DNA from: Paenibacillus zeisoli | Lineage (GTDB): Bacteria > Bacillota > Bacilli > Paenibacillales > Paenibacillaceae | Direction: 5' to 3' | Length of the DNA: 64,000 nt | NCBI RefSeq assembly: GCF_003994465.1 | Contig: NZ_RZNX01000004.1 | Span: 77,997 to 141,996 of the forward strand | Shown: positions 51,298 through 58,526 of the stretch, in pieces | Layout: every line of letters begins with the position of its first letter | How positions within the stretch are numbered: position 1 is the stretch's first letter | Position numbers and translations under genes: made by a program | Notes under the pieces: model-generated | Database searches by the model: none | What the model saw: only the letters and a program-made list of their open reading frames with translations | What the model was told of the DNA's origin: nothing

Positions 51298-51550
51298 ATC
51301 GTTCATCCTCTCTATGTTAAGAAGCAATACATAATACTCACAATAATTCGATAGAGTGCTAGATATTTGTCATTCTAGTTAATTTGTTCAGTAATTAAGC
51401 GTAGTCTATAAGCTGTATTGTTCCTAAGAGGGATCTAAGTAGAATGTAAGGGGGGTTATGCAATACCACGTTTGTACACTCAGGAAATATATGCTAAATT
51501 TGAACTCGAGACGCAAGGAACGGTTCAAGACCTGAAGGAGGTGGCTGCAT

Positions 51551-52162
51551 TTGGCGCCGGTCGTGTCGGAAGATTATAAAATGCGGAAAAAGCAGGAAAT
51601 CCTGTCCAGCGCACTGATCTGCTTTGCCAAGAAAGGCTACCAGCAGGCTACGATGGATGATATCGTGGAGCAATCCGGGTTCAGTAAAGGGGCAATCTAT
51701 AATTATTTCAGATCCAAGGATGAGATTTATTTCGAAGCCGTGAATGAGAATACGTCCAGCCTTCAAGGGGTGGTCAAGGAGCAGCTTAAGCAGCTGCCCG
51801 CTTCCATAGATAGAGTGTCATTCCTGTTCGATACCTACCTCAGTAATAATCATGAGGATCAAACCGAGAGGGCCCTGTTTCAGGTGTATTATGAATTTCG
51901 GCTGCAGTCCAGCCGTGATGAGAAGATTGCCAGCTTTCTGAAGAAGCGGAGACAGGATTTATTCATTAATCTGATCCGGGATATTGTGACGGATGGACAA
52001 AGCCGAGGAGAGATTCGGGCTGATCTCGATGCAGATATTCTGGCACATACATTCTGGGGGCTGATTGACGGGGCATCCATCTGTGTGGTGACAGACCCGG
52101 ATTATCCTTATAAGGCAGCACTAACCCAAATGAAGCAGATGTTTCTGGACTATTTAAGTTGA
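51551..52162 (+). CDS. TetR/AcrR family transcriptional regulator
   Basis: 203 residues from TTG 51551, with AAGGAGGTG eight to nine bases upstream. The TetR helix-turn-helix is at about 15-60: MRKKQEILSSALICFAKKGYQQATMDDIVEQSGFSKGAIYNYFRSKDEIYFEAV. The C-terminal ligand-binding domain (TetR_C, YLSNNHEDQTERALFQVYYEFRLQSSRDEKIASFLKKRR) resembles YfiR/BscR-like regulators. It could bind the palindrome at 52270-52293 before the downstream peptidase gene. A terminator follows immediately. Confidence 0.9.
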   Translation: MAPVVSEDYKMRKKQEILSSALICFAKKGYQQATMDDIVEQSGFSKGAIYNYFRSKDEIYFEAVNENTSSLQGVVKEQLKQLPASIDRVSFLFDTYLSNNHEDQTERALFQVYYEFRLQSSRDEKIASFLKKRRQDLFINLIRDIVTDGQSRGEIRADLDADILAHTFWGLIDGASICVVTDPDYPYKAALTQMKQMFLDYLS

Positions 52163-52179
52163 GTATAAATAACGTGCAC

Positions 52180-52216
52180 GAGCCTAATTCCGGACTTTCC
52201 AGGATTAGGCTTTTTT
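52180..52216 (+). terminator. Intrinsic terminator of the TetR gene
   Basis: AGCCTAATTCC and GGATTAGGCT (one bulge) followed by TTTTTT. Confidence 0.82.
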
Positions 52217-52269
52217 GCGTGGAAAGAGGCTGGATTTAGTTTGAAAGCAGGAAAAAAATGTGCTTAAAT

Positions 52270-52293
52270 AAAATAGACTATTCAGTCGATTTT
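52270..52293. promoter_or_regulatory. Palindromic operator candidate before the M32 carboxypeptidase
   Basis: Left arm AAAATAGACT (52270-52279), centre ATTC, right arm AGTCGATTTT (52284-52293), arms equal except for one base pair. TetR-family operators commonly have GACT-N4-AGTC cores, so the adjacent TetR gene product is the likely binder. It lies 45 bases before ATG 52338. Confidence 0.6.
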
Positions 52294-52337
52294 TTCAGGC
52301 GCGAATAAAACATATTTTCTTATGGGAGGCTTATCTT

Positions 52338-53870
52338 ATGGAATCACAAACTCTCGACCCTAAGATTCAGTTGGCATTGGAACAATATAAAGCTCTGGAA
52401 GAGAAGATTGCTCACTTCGTCATGATCGGGGGGCTGCTTGAATGGGATCAGAAGGTAACCGCCCCGAAGAAGGGAAGAGCCATCTTCGCGAAAGCAATCG
52501 GCACCTTCAGAACAGAGGAATTCAAATTATCCATCTCCGAGGAGATGGGTGAACTTCTACATATCTTATCCGCAGAAGACGTGTATGAACAGCTGGACGA
52601 AATTACGCAGGCGCAGATCCGCGAACGCTCAGAGGAATACAACCGCTCCAAGAAGATTCCCGCAGAGATGTACCGCGACTATGTGGTCCTTACCGCTAAG
52701 GCGAACGATGCCTGGGAAGAGGCAAGAGAGACGAATCAGTTCGGCGTGTTCCAGCCTTATCTGGAGAAGATTGTTGACTATAACCGAAAAGTCGCTGAGA
52801 TTTACGGATATGAACAGCATCCCTATGATGCGCTGCTTCATCAATATGAGCCTGGCCTTAGTGTGGCCGTGCTTGACCCGTTGTTCGCCAAGCTAAGAGA
52901 GACGAGTGTTGCCCTGCTTGAGAAGATTAAGAAGTCTGGCAATAAACCGTCTACAGAGATTTTTGAGCAGGATTACGATGTGGAGCAGCAGAAGAAATTC
53001 AATACTTACTTCCTGCCTATCATTGGCTTCGATATGCAGGCCGGCCGGCTTGATGAGACCGTTCATCCGTTCGCTCAGACGATGAATACCGGGGACGTCC
53101 GGCTAACGACAAGATACGTGGAGAACAACGTGCGCTCGGCGGTATTTGGAACCATACATGAAGCTGGGCACGGTATTTATGAGCAAAATATTGATCCGCG
53201 GCTTGAAGGAACGGCCCTGTCTACAGGTGTATCCTTTGGAATTCATGAGTCCCAGTCCCGGTTCCTGGAGAATATGGTCGGCCGCAGCGAGCAGTTCTGG
53301 ACGTTGTTCTATCCGAAGATTCAGGAATACTTCCCGCAGCAGCTGGGACACGTAAGTCAGCAGGATTTCTACAGAGCCGTGAACACAGTACAGCCTACGA
53401 TGATTCGAGTGGAAGCGGATGAGCTGACCTATAACCTTCATATTATGATCCGTTATGAGATTGAGAAGGCGGTTATCGGCGGAGAGATTGAAGTCAAGGA
53501 CCTGCCCGCGGTCTGGAATCAGAAGATGCATGAGTATCTGGGCATCACCCCGGCTACGGATACGGAGGGCGTACTGCAGGATGTTCACTGGTCCTTTGGC
53601 GGATTCGGCTATTTCCCATCTTATTCTCTCGGCAATCTGTACGCAGCGCAGCTGCTGAACACGATTGTACGCGAACTTCCAGATTTCTACTCCAATATTG
53701 AAGCGGGTAACTTTGCGGCTATTCAAGCTTGGCTGAAAGAGAACGTTCATCAGTACGGTAAGCTGTACACACCGGAGCAATTAATCCGTAAAGTTACGGG
53801 TGAGGATTTGAAGGCGGATTATCTGGTCCATTATTTAGAAGAGAAGTACAGCCGGATTTACAGTCTGTAG
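52338..53870 (+). CDS. Carboxypeptidase, M32 family (thermostable carboxypeptidase Taq-like)
   Basis: 510 residues, typical for M32. The zinc site is HEAGH at residues 274-278 (TIHEAGHGIYEQNI), followed by the third ligand region GIHESQSRFLENMVG. DTEGVLQDVHWSFGGFGYFPSYSLGNLYAAQL is a family signature. It removes C-terminal residues from peptides in the cytosol, apart from proline. GGGAGG precedes ATG 52338. A palindrome with a TetR-like core lies between it and the TetR gene, suggesting control by that regulator. Confidence 0.95.
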   Translation: MESQTLDPKIQLALEQYKALEEKIAHFVMIGGLLEWDQKVTAPKKGRAIFAKAIGTFRTEEFKLSISEEMGELLHILSAEDVYEQLDEITQAQIRERSEEYNRSKKIPAEMYRDYVVLTAKANDAWEEARETNQFGVFQPYLEKIVDYNRKVAEIYGYEQHPYDALLHQYEPGLSVAVLDPLFAKLRETSVALLEKIKKSGNKPSTEIFEQDYDVEQQKKFNTYFLPIIGFDMQAGRLDETVHPFAQTMNTGDVRLTTRYVENNVRSAVFGTIHEAGHGIYEQNIDPRLEGTALSTGVSFGIHESQSRFLENMVGRSEQFWTLFYPKIQEYFPQQLGHVSQQDFYRAVNTVQPTMIRVEADELTYNLHIMIRYEIEKAVIGGEIEVKDLPAVWNQKMHEYLGITPATDTEGVLQDVHWSFGGFGYFPSYSLGNLYAAQLLNTIVRELPDFYSNIEAGNFAAIQAWLKENVHQYGKLYTPEQLIRKVTGEDLKADYLVHYLEEKYSRIYSL

Positions 53871-53932
53871 CTGGCAAAGGGCCGTCTCAAACAGCACATG
53901 CACATTTTTGCCACACAGAAAGGAGTAGACTA

Positions 53933-54490
53933 ATGACTGAAGATCTTAAATCGCTTAAATATTTGGATGGCCGGAGAATTTTCCTCCGCAGGATCGCGGA
54001 GACCGATGTGGATTATCTGCTGGAGGCCGTGTCAAATCCAGTGATTCGGAAGCTTACCGGAACTACCTCGTTCTTCACGAAGAACCAGCTGGAACAGGCT
54101 ATTGAGAAATGGAGTCTGGATGACAGCCGAATGGATCTGCTCATTTGCCTGAAGTCTGACTTCAAAGTGATCGGCGACCTCGCCGTTCTGGATGTAGATC
54201 ACCGGGAGAGAAAAGGCAGCTTCCGTATTGCGATCACGAATGAGGCTTATATGAGCCATGGTTATGGGAGTGAAGCATTACATCTTATCATTCCGTATAT
54301 GTTTAATACGCTTAACCTTCGCAAGATCAACATCAATGTGTATGCTTTCAACGAGAGAGCGATTAAGACTTACGAGAAGTTAGGTTTTGTTCAAGAGGGG
54401 ATCATTCGGGAAGACCTGTATTTCGAAGGTCAGTATTATGACAACATCCTGATGGGACTCTTCAAGGATGAATATATTCCTGTGAAGTAA
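53933..54490 (+). CDS. GNAT family N-acetyltransferase (RimJ/RimL, SpeG-like)
   Basis: 185 residues from ATG 53933 after AAAGGAG. LDGRRIFLRRIAETDVDYLLEAVSNPVIRKLTG, GSFRIAITNEAYMSHGYGSEALHLIIPYMFNTLNLRKININVYAFNERAIKTYEKLGFVQEGIIREDLYFEGQYYDNILMGL is a clear RimJ/RimL-type domain. The YFEGQYYDNILM end resembles spermidine acetyltransferases and related small-molecule GNATs. The acceptor is not predictable. It lies 60 bases below the carboxypeptidase and may be read from its promoter. Confidence 0.88.
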   Translation: MTEDLKSLKYLDGRRIFLRRIAETDVDYLLEAVSNPVIRKLTGTTSFFTKNQLEQAIEKWSLDDSRMDLLICLKSDFKVIGDLAVLDVDHRERKGSFRIAITNEAYMSHGYGSEALHLIIPYMFNTLNLRKININVYAFNERAIKTYEKLGFVQEGIIREDLYFEGQYYDNILMGLFKDEYIPVK

Positions 54491-54521
54491 TCGCAGGGCA
54501 GCATAAGTGCAACTTATTTAT

Positions 54522-54551
54522 AAGCTCAAGCCGTTGTAGGCTTGGGCTTTT
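54522..54551 (+). terminator. Intrinsic terminator
   Basis: AAGCTCAAGCC, GTTGTA, GGCTTGGGCTTTTT: ten-pair stem with one wobble and a T run, 30 bases after the acetyltransferase stop. Confidence 0.87.
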
Positions 54552-54627
54552 TATGTCTTATAGTTGAAATAGGTGAGGTTGTTCATGCTACCTTATAACT
54601 TATGAACTTGAGTGGCACTATTTCATT

Positions 54628-54662
54628 AAATCTGGAAACAACAGCGAGGGGAGCAACCTTCC
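54628..54662. repeat. Decayed fragment resembling the interior of the MITE-like repeat
   Basis: AAATCTGGAAACAACAGCGA and the following 15 bases match the reverse complement of the 2582-2692 element near its end at about 27 of 35 positions. No terminal inverted repeats are found beside it. The next 40 bases repeat GGAGCGTTGCAC and GGAGAGCGTCGCAC. Confidence 0.4.
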
Positions 54663-54816
54663 GTTCGTGGAGCGTTGCACGGAGAGCGTCGCACAGAGCA
54701 CAATTGGATATTGATTCGGCTACCTATCTACTTTCTAACAATCAAGCTGTCCATCTATCCAAATTATAGATTCCGTACTATGATATTCAATGAATAAATG
54801 AGAGGAGATGAACGAC

Positions 54817-54846
54817 ATGGAGCTGACTAACCCAAGCGGCAAATAA
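54817..54846 (+). CDS. Possible 9-residue leader peptide before an acetyltransferase
   Basis: ATG 54817 follows GAGGAG (spacing eight bases) and opens MELTNPSGK, ending at TAA 54844-54846. It is followed by competing hairpins (54851-54900), the last of which includes the SD of the acetyltransferase. This is the layout of a translational attenuator. Confidence 0.4.
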   Translation: MELTNPSGK

Positions 54847-54850
54847 CCAT

Positions 54851-54900
54851 GGTGGTTGTCTCAGAAGATACAGCCACCCTTCAATTTAATTAAAGGTGGT
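54851..54900 (+). promoter_or_regulatory. Mutually exclusive hairpins covering the acetyltransferase ribosome binding site
   Basis: GGTGGTTGT (54851-54859) pairs with ACAGCCACC (54870-54878). The same GCCACC segment can pair with AAAGGTGGT (54892-54900), which is the SD of the next gene. Only one of the two can form at a time. AACCA (54845-54849), at the leader stop codon, can pair with TGGTT inside the first arm. Confidence 0.45.
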
Positions 54901-54908
54901 CAACCCAT

Positions 54909-55334
54909 ATGACAATGGATGAATATGAGATTATAGAAAGATTGCCAACCGTAGCCGAGCATCAATTCCTATGGGAATCCGTAGGCTGGGGAGATGTGGA
55001 TACCGGGATGACGAAGGCCTCTATAGCAGCCTCGGTGTATGGCGTAGTTGCCGTTCACAAGGGCGTCACGGTTGGAATGGGCCGGATTGTTGGTGATGGG
55101 GCGATGTACTTCTACATCCAGGATGTTGCTGTTCTTCCGGAACATCAGGCGTCGGGGGTGGGCAGCCGTATTCTGGAGCAGCTTCTCACTTTCATTAGGA
55201 CATCGACGCATCCTAGTGGAGCAGCTTTTATAGGACTATTCGCTTCGGAAGGCAAGGAGAAGTTCTATGAGAAGCACGGGTTCAGGGACTACTCGCCGGG
55301 TATGACGGGGATGTTCACGGTAATGGATAGGTAG
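54909..55334 (+). CDS. GNAT family N-acetyltransferase
   Basis: 141 residues from ATG 54909, nine bases after AAAGGTGG. VVAVHKGVTVGMGRIVGDGAMYFYIQDVAVLPEHQASGVGSRILEQLLTFI shows the acetyl-CoA binding loop (Q-x-x-G-x-G), and FIGLFASEGKEKFYEKHGFRDYSPGMTGMF the C-terminal motif. The LPTVAEHQFLWESVGWGD start is typical of a small family of single-domain bacterial acetyltransferases. The leader peptide and hairpins upstream suggest control at translation, which is often seen with antibiotic-resistance genes, but no antibiotic substrate is shown. Confidence 0.88.
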   Translation: MTMDEYEIIERLPTVAEHQFLWESVGWGDVDTGMTKASIAASVYGVVAVHKGVTVGMGRIVGDGAMYFYIQDVAVLPEHQASGVGSRILEQLLTFIRTSTHPSGAAFIGLFASEGKEKFYEKHGFRDYSPGMTGMFTVMDR

Positions 55335-55358
55335 CAATTCAGAATGAGAGGTTTATAT

Positions 55359-55814
55359 ATGCGAAAAGAATCCTTCGTCCAGCCTGATCCGCAGAGCTGG
55401 CTTAGTAAATTTCAGTTCTCTATCCCCATTAAGGTCCGCTACTGCGAGACGGATCTGCTCGGGCATGTGAATAATGTGAGCTATTTCATGTATTTTGAAC
55501 AAGGGCGGATTGAATATTTTGAGAATTTGGGCTTAACGGACGATCTGTTCAGCGATGAACAAGTATCTGTGGTGGCTGATCTGGAGTGCCAGTACCTGGC
55601 ACAGATCTATTTAAGAGATCCGCTCAAGCTGTACATAAGAGTAGCGAGGATCGGCCGTTCTTCTATGGATATCGAATATGCTTTAGTAGCGAATGAAGAG
55701 CTTAAGGCAGCTGGGCGTGGTGCGATTGTCCTGATGGATACGAAGACCGGCAAGAGCACCCCGATTCCTGATTCCGCACGCGAAGTGATCCGCTCGTACG
55801 AGAGAATGGCCTGA
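55359..55814 (+). CDS. Acyl-CoA thioesterase, 4HBT family (YbgC/FadM-like)
   Basis: 151 residues from ATG 55359; GAGAGG lies seven bases upstream, and the earlier ATG 55344 overlaps that SD region. Hotdog-fold thioesterase: IPIKVRYCETDLLGHVNNVSYFMYFEQGRIEYFENLG carries the catalytic Asp/Gly-His region (ETDLLGHVNN), and VADLECQYLAQIYLRDPLKLYIRV continues the fold. It should hydrolyse acyl-CoA thioesters. It follows the acetyltransferase by 24 bases and is probably in the same unit. Confidence 0.9.
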   Translation: MRKESFVQPDPQSWLSKFQFSIPIKVRYCETDLLGHVNNVSYFMYFEQGRIEYFENLGLTDDLFSDEQVSVVADLECQYLAQIYLRDPLKLYIRVARIGRSSMDIEYALVANEELKAAGRGAIVLMDTKTGKSTPIPDSAREVIRSYERMA

Positions 55815-55894
55815 TTAACTTAGAGTTGACGTATGCCAAGCATAGTCGTGCCAGCTTATCTTGGAGATACCGCATAGGTCATGCCTCAATGTGT

Positions 55895-55936
55895 TTGTCT
55901 AAAAGGGCCCTCTTGGTATAATACCTGTATAGGTAT
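55895..55936 (+). promoter_or_regulatory. Promoter and palindromic operator of the CsoR/CstR-family gene
   Basis: TTGTCT (55895-55900), 16 bases, TATAAT (55917-55922). The -10 box runs into ATACCTGTATAGGTAT (55921-55936), a 16-bp near-perfect inverted repeat with ATACC/GGTAT arms as in CsoR and CstR operators. This indicates autoregulation. Confidence 0.72.
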
Positions 55937-55957
55937 ATGCTTGAAAGGAGCAGTATA

Positions 55958-56227
55958 ATGATGAGTTATGTCTATCATGATGATATTAAGAAGCGGCTTC
56001 GCCGGATCGAAGGCCAAGTGCGCGGCGTTCTACGGCTGATGGAAGAGGAGAAATCGTGCAAGGAGGTCGTCAGCCAATTGTCTGCGATTCGTAATGCAGC
56101 GGACAAGGCTCTGGCTCAGATCGTAGCTGAGAATCTGCAGCAATGTATCCTGGATGAGCAGGAATCCGGTGGCGACTCGGGCAAAATGGTCCAGGAAGCG
56201 ATTGAGCTGCTGGTTAAAAGCCGCTAA
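55958..56227 (+). CDS. CsoR/FrmR-family repressor, CstR-like (persulfide sensing type)
   Basis: 89 residues from ATG 55958, seven bases after AAAGGAG. The DUF156 helical fold reads KKRLRRIEGQVRGVLRLMEEEKSCKEVVSQLSAIRNAADKALAQIVAENLQQCILDEQ. Copper CsoR proteins need Cys, His and Cys; here the His position is Asn (ENLQQC), as in CstR, which has only the two Cys and senses sulfane sulfur. So a persulfide sensor is more likely than a copper sensor. No rhodanese, sulfurtransferase or copper ATPase gene is adjacent; the next gene is convergent, so only autoregulation is visible here. Confidence 0.85.
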   Translation: MMSYVYHDDIKKRLRRIEGQVRGVLRLMEEEKSCKEVVSQLSAIRNAADKALAQIVAENLQQCILDEQESGGDSGKMVQEAIELLVKSR

Positions 56228-56246
56228 TTCATCAGCTGGTCATATA

Positions 56247-56288
56247 GAACGGCCTCAGTCCTTTAGGTTAAGGACGAGGCCGTTTTTG
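56247..56288. terminator. Bidirectional intrinsic terminator
   Basis: AACGGCCTCAGTCCTT and AAGGACGAGGCCGTT pair (one bulge) around TAGGTT, with TTTT following on the plus strand. It lies between the CstR-like gene and the convergent esterase gene. Confidence 0.87.
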
Positions 56289-56292
56289 CAGA

Positions 56293-57192
56293 TTAGTCTT
56301 GATCAATCCCCGCATAGAACAGCAGGTAGTTCTCCATTTGGCTGCTCCAGTAGGCATCATCATGCTTCCCGCCCGGATTCACATGCAGCTCGTAAGATTT
56401 GGTCTGACGCTTGGCCAGTACCTGATCCAGCGTCTTCAAGGCGCCGAGGAAATCATCCTTATCCCCCATGTCCAGGTAGATCCGCTGCTTGTTCAGCTTC
56501 TGGGTTCCGGCAAGAAGAATAGGATCGTTCAGCTTGCGGGCAGCTTCAGTCGGATAGATGACTTTCTCCAGCACATCCCACATCGGTCCTACGAACAGGG
56601 CCGGGGAATGACCGCCTACCTTGCCATACAATTCAGGATGAGAGAATCCAATGTGCAGGGCTGCGAATCCGCCCATGGAGGTTCCGCCCAGGTAACGGCT
56701 GCTGCGGGACTTGTTCGTTTTGAAATGAGTGTCGATGTAATGGACTACATCCTTAGTAACGTAATCCTCATATTTACCTTTGTAGAGAACACCCTCATCT
56801 TCGGGCTTGCCGCTCTCGGGCACGGTACCGGTCTGCTCCGCCGAGTTCACGCCAAAGCTGTTATCAATCATTGGAGCAACGATAATCAAGGGTTCGATCT
56901 TGCCGCTGGCAATCAGTTCATCCGCCTTCTCCGTGATCTTAAGGCTGTTCCACCAATGGTCCTCGTTCAGCTTGTAAGAATGAAGCACATAGAGTACCGG
57001 ATACTTGCTGTGAGCCTCATAATTCGGAGGCAGGTAGACGTTAAGGTGCATATTTTTCTGGAGCGAATTGCTGTAGAAGTTCACTTTCATAGTTGAGGAA
57101 GTGGAACGTTCCTTGGCTGCTGAAGCCACCGCAAGGGGCTCTACAAGCAGAGCGATCATTAGCGCCAGGATTAGACCTTTAATCATTTTCAT
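56293..57192 (-). CDS. Exported esterase (alpha/beta hydrolase, esterase D/feruloyl esterase type)
   Basis: 299 residues from ATG 57192 (GGGAG eight bases upstream). A signal peptide (MKMIKGLILALMIALLVEPLAVASA, about 1-25) is followed by the esterase fold: MHLNVYLPPNYEAHSKYPVLYVLHSY, the nucleophile elbow GGTSMGGFAALHIGFSHPELYG (Ser), LDMGDKDDFLGALKTLD (acid) and NPGGKHDDAYW (His). This is the family that includes S-formylglutathione hydrolase, ferulic acid and acetyl xylan esterases; being secreted and beside glycosidase genes, a plant wall ester is the likely substrate. An AraC gene lies upstream on the same strand. Confidence 0.88.
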   Translation of the reverse strand: MKMIKGLILALMIALLVEPLAVASAAKERSTSSTMKVNFYSNSLQKNMHLNVYLPPNYEAHSKYPVLYVLHSYKLNEDHWWNSLKITEKADELIASGKIEPLIIVAPMIDNSFGVNSAEQTGTVPESGKPEDEGVLYKGKYEDYVTKDVVHYIDTHFKTNKSRSSRYLGGTSMGGFAALHIGFSHPELYGKVGGHSPALFVGPMWDVLEKVIYPTEAARKLNDPILLAGTQKLNKQRIYLDMGDKDDFLGALKTLDQVLAKRQTKSYELHVNPGGKHDDAYWSSQMENYLLFYAGIDQD

Positions 57193-57322
57193 ACCCAAAT
57201 CTCCCGCTTTCTTAATGGATTAGTAAGGCTTATCCAGAGTCTAGCAGGCGGCATACCGGGCTGTGTACTGAGAATCGGCAGGTTCTTCCTGCAAATCGGC
57301 AGTTGTGGCAGAATCATAGGTC

Positions 57323-58255
57323 TCAGCTATGGCCTTTAAGCATCCAGCAGTATTTATTCCTGTATTCTGCTGGCGAATATCCGGAGTATTTGCGGAAATG
57401 ACGGATGAAATGGGCATCATCACGGAATCCGATTCTTTCCATAATCTCTGTAGTCGGCAGAAGCGTATTGCGAAGCATGGAGTCTGCCATTGTCATTCGG
57501 AGCTTGTTCACATAGGCGATCAACGAAAGGCCGGTGGATCTTTTGAATTGTTCCCCGAGCGTGGTCTTGTTAAGGTGAAACACTGAAGTCAAATCCTCCA
57601 GCTTGATCTTCTCTCTATAGTGGGTATGCAGATATTCCAGGACGGGCTTCACCGTGTCAGGAACATTATGGGGAACTGCGGCCGGGGTAAAGACGGCTCT
57701 CTGATAAGATCTTCGGATGAGAAACAACAACTCCATCAGATAAGACCGGCTGCGGCAGGGCCAGTAGTAATCCATCTGCTCTTGCAGGTTGGTACTCATC
57801 TCTTCAAGAAGCTCTGCTACGTGCTTGGCTGCTGAGGGATCCAGCGGAATACATCCGCAGTAGCCATCTTTACGTTCTGTGAAAGGTTCAAGCAGCCACA
57901 AGTCTTGAGAATCCGTGACTGTAAATCCATGCCCTTCTTCTTCCGGGGCATCCAGATTTCCGAGTCTTTCATTCAATACGCTGGGAGTAAAGGACAATAT
58001 GTAAGAGGAAAGAGGCATACTGGCGGTAAGAGAAATCTGCTCCTGGGGCTGACAACAATATACGCCAGGGGAAAGGATAGGATAGACCTGTGTCCCAATC
58101 TCAATCATTCCATGTCCTTCTTCGATCAGAATCAATGCATATTTAAATGTGGATGGGAGCTTTCGAGTCTCTTTGGGCATGATCCCCTCTCTTCGGCAGA
58201 GTAATCCCATTCTATAGCCGGGATGAAACGTTCTTCCTTCGGTCCACTCCTCCAT
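57323..58255 (-). CDS. AraC family transcriptional regulator
   Basis: 310 residues from ATG 58255 (AGGAGAG upstream); the frame back to 58330 lacks an SD. An N-terminal cupin-like domain (KYALILIEEGHGMIEIGTQVYPILSPGVYCCQPQEQI, about 40-80) leads to the C-terminal helix-turn-helix pair: HYREKIKLEDLTSVFHLNKTTLGEQFKRSTGLSLIAYVNKLRMTMADSMLRNTLLPTTEIMERIGFRDDAHFIRHFRKYSGYSPAEYRNKY. It lies between the esterase gene (same strand) and the divergent GH74 gene and may control either. The gap to the esterase gene (57193-57322) contains a direct repeat of AATCGGCAG. Confidence 0.92.
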   Translation of the reverse strand: MEEWTEGRTFHPGYRMGLLCRREGIMPKETRKLPSTFKYALILIEEGHGMIEIGTQVYPILSPGVYCCQPQEQISLTASMPLSSYILSFTPSVLNERLGNLDAPEEEGHGFTVTDSQDLWLLEPFTERKDGYCGCIPLDPSAAKHVAELLEEMSTNLQEQMDYYWPCRSRSYLMELLFLIRRSYQRAVFTPAAVPHNVPDTVKPVLEYLHTHYREKIKLEDLTSVFHLNKTTLGEQFKRSTGLSLIAYVNKLRMTMADSMLRNTLLPTTEIMERIGFRDDAHFIRHFRKYSGYSPAEYRNKYCWMLKGHS

Positions 58256-58403
58256 AACATCTCTCCTAATATTGTAATTTTTACCAAATAGTCTAAGTGC
58301 ATAATAACAGTCGTTTAGGCATAGAATCAACGGTTTTTAGTGCTAAATTGTGGAGAATGCTGGAGACTTGGTTTAAGAGAAATTTGAATTAGGCCGCCAT
58401 CTC

Positions 58404-58423
58404 CAATTTTCACATGAAAATTG
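58404..58423. promoter_or_regulatory. Palindrome in the AraC/GH74 intergenic region
   Basis: Arms CAATTTTCA (58404-58412) and TGAAAATTG (58415-58423) are exact reverse complements around CA. It lies about 100 bases before the xyloglucanase gene start and 150 before that of the divergent AraC gene. The regulator that uses it is not known. Confidence 0.55.
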
Positions 58424-58482
58424 CACCAATTCTTAGGGTGTTCTCATGGGGAGGAGCCCATTAGAATGTTAAACAGCAACTT

Positions 58483-58497
58483 TGGGAAGCGCTTACA
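58483..58497. promoter_or_regulatory. cre-like site before the xyloglucanase gene
   Basis: TGGGAAGCGCTTACA: the core AAGCGCTT and the flanks match cre at 12 of 14 positions. It lies 30 bases before ATG 58527. Confidence 0.65.
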
Positions 58498-58526
58498 ATA
58501 GATCAATCCAGAACAGGAGGGAATTT

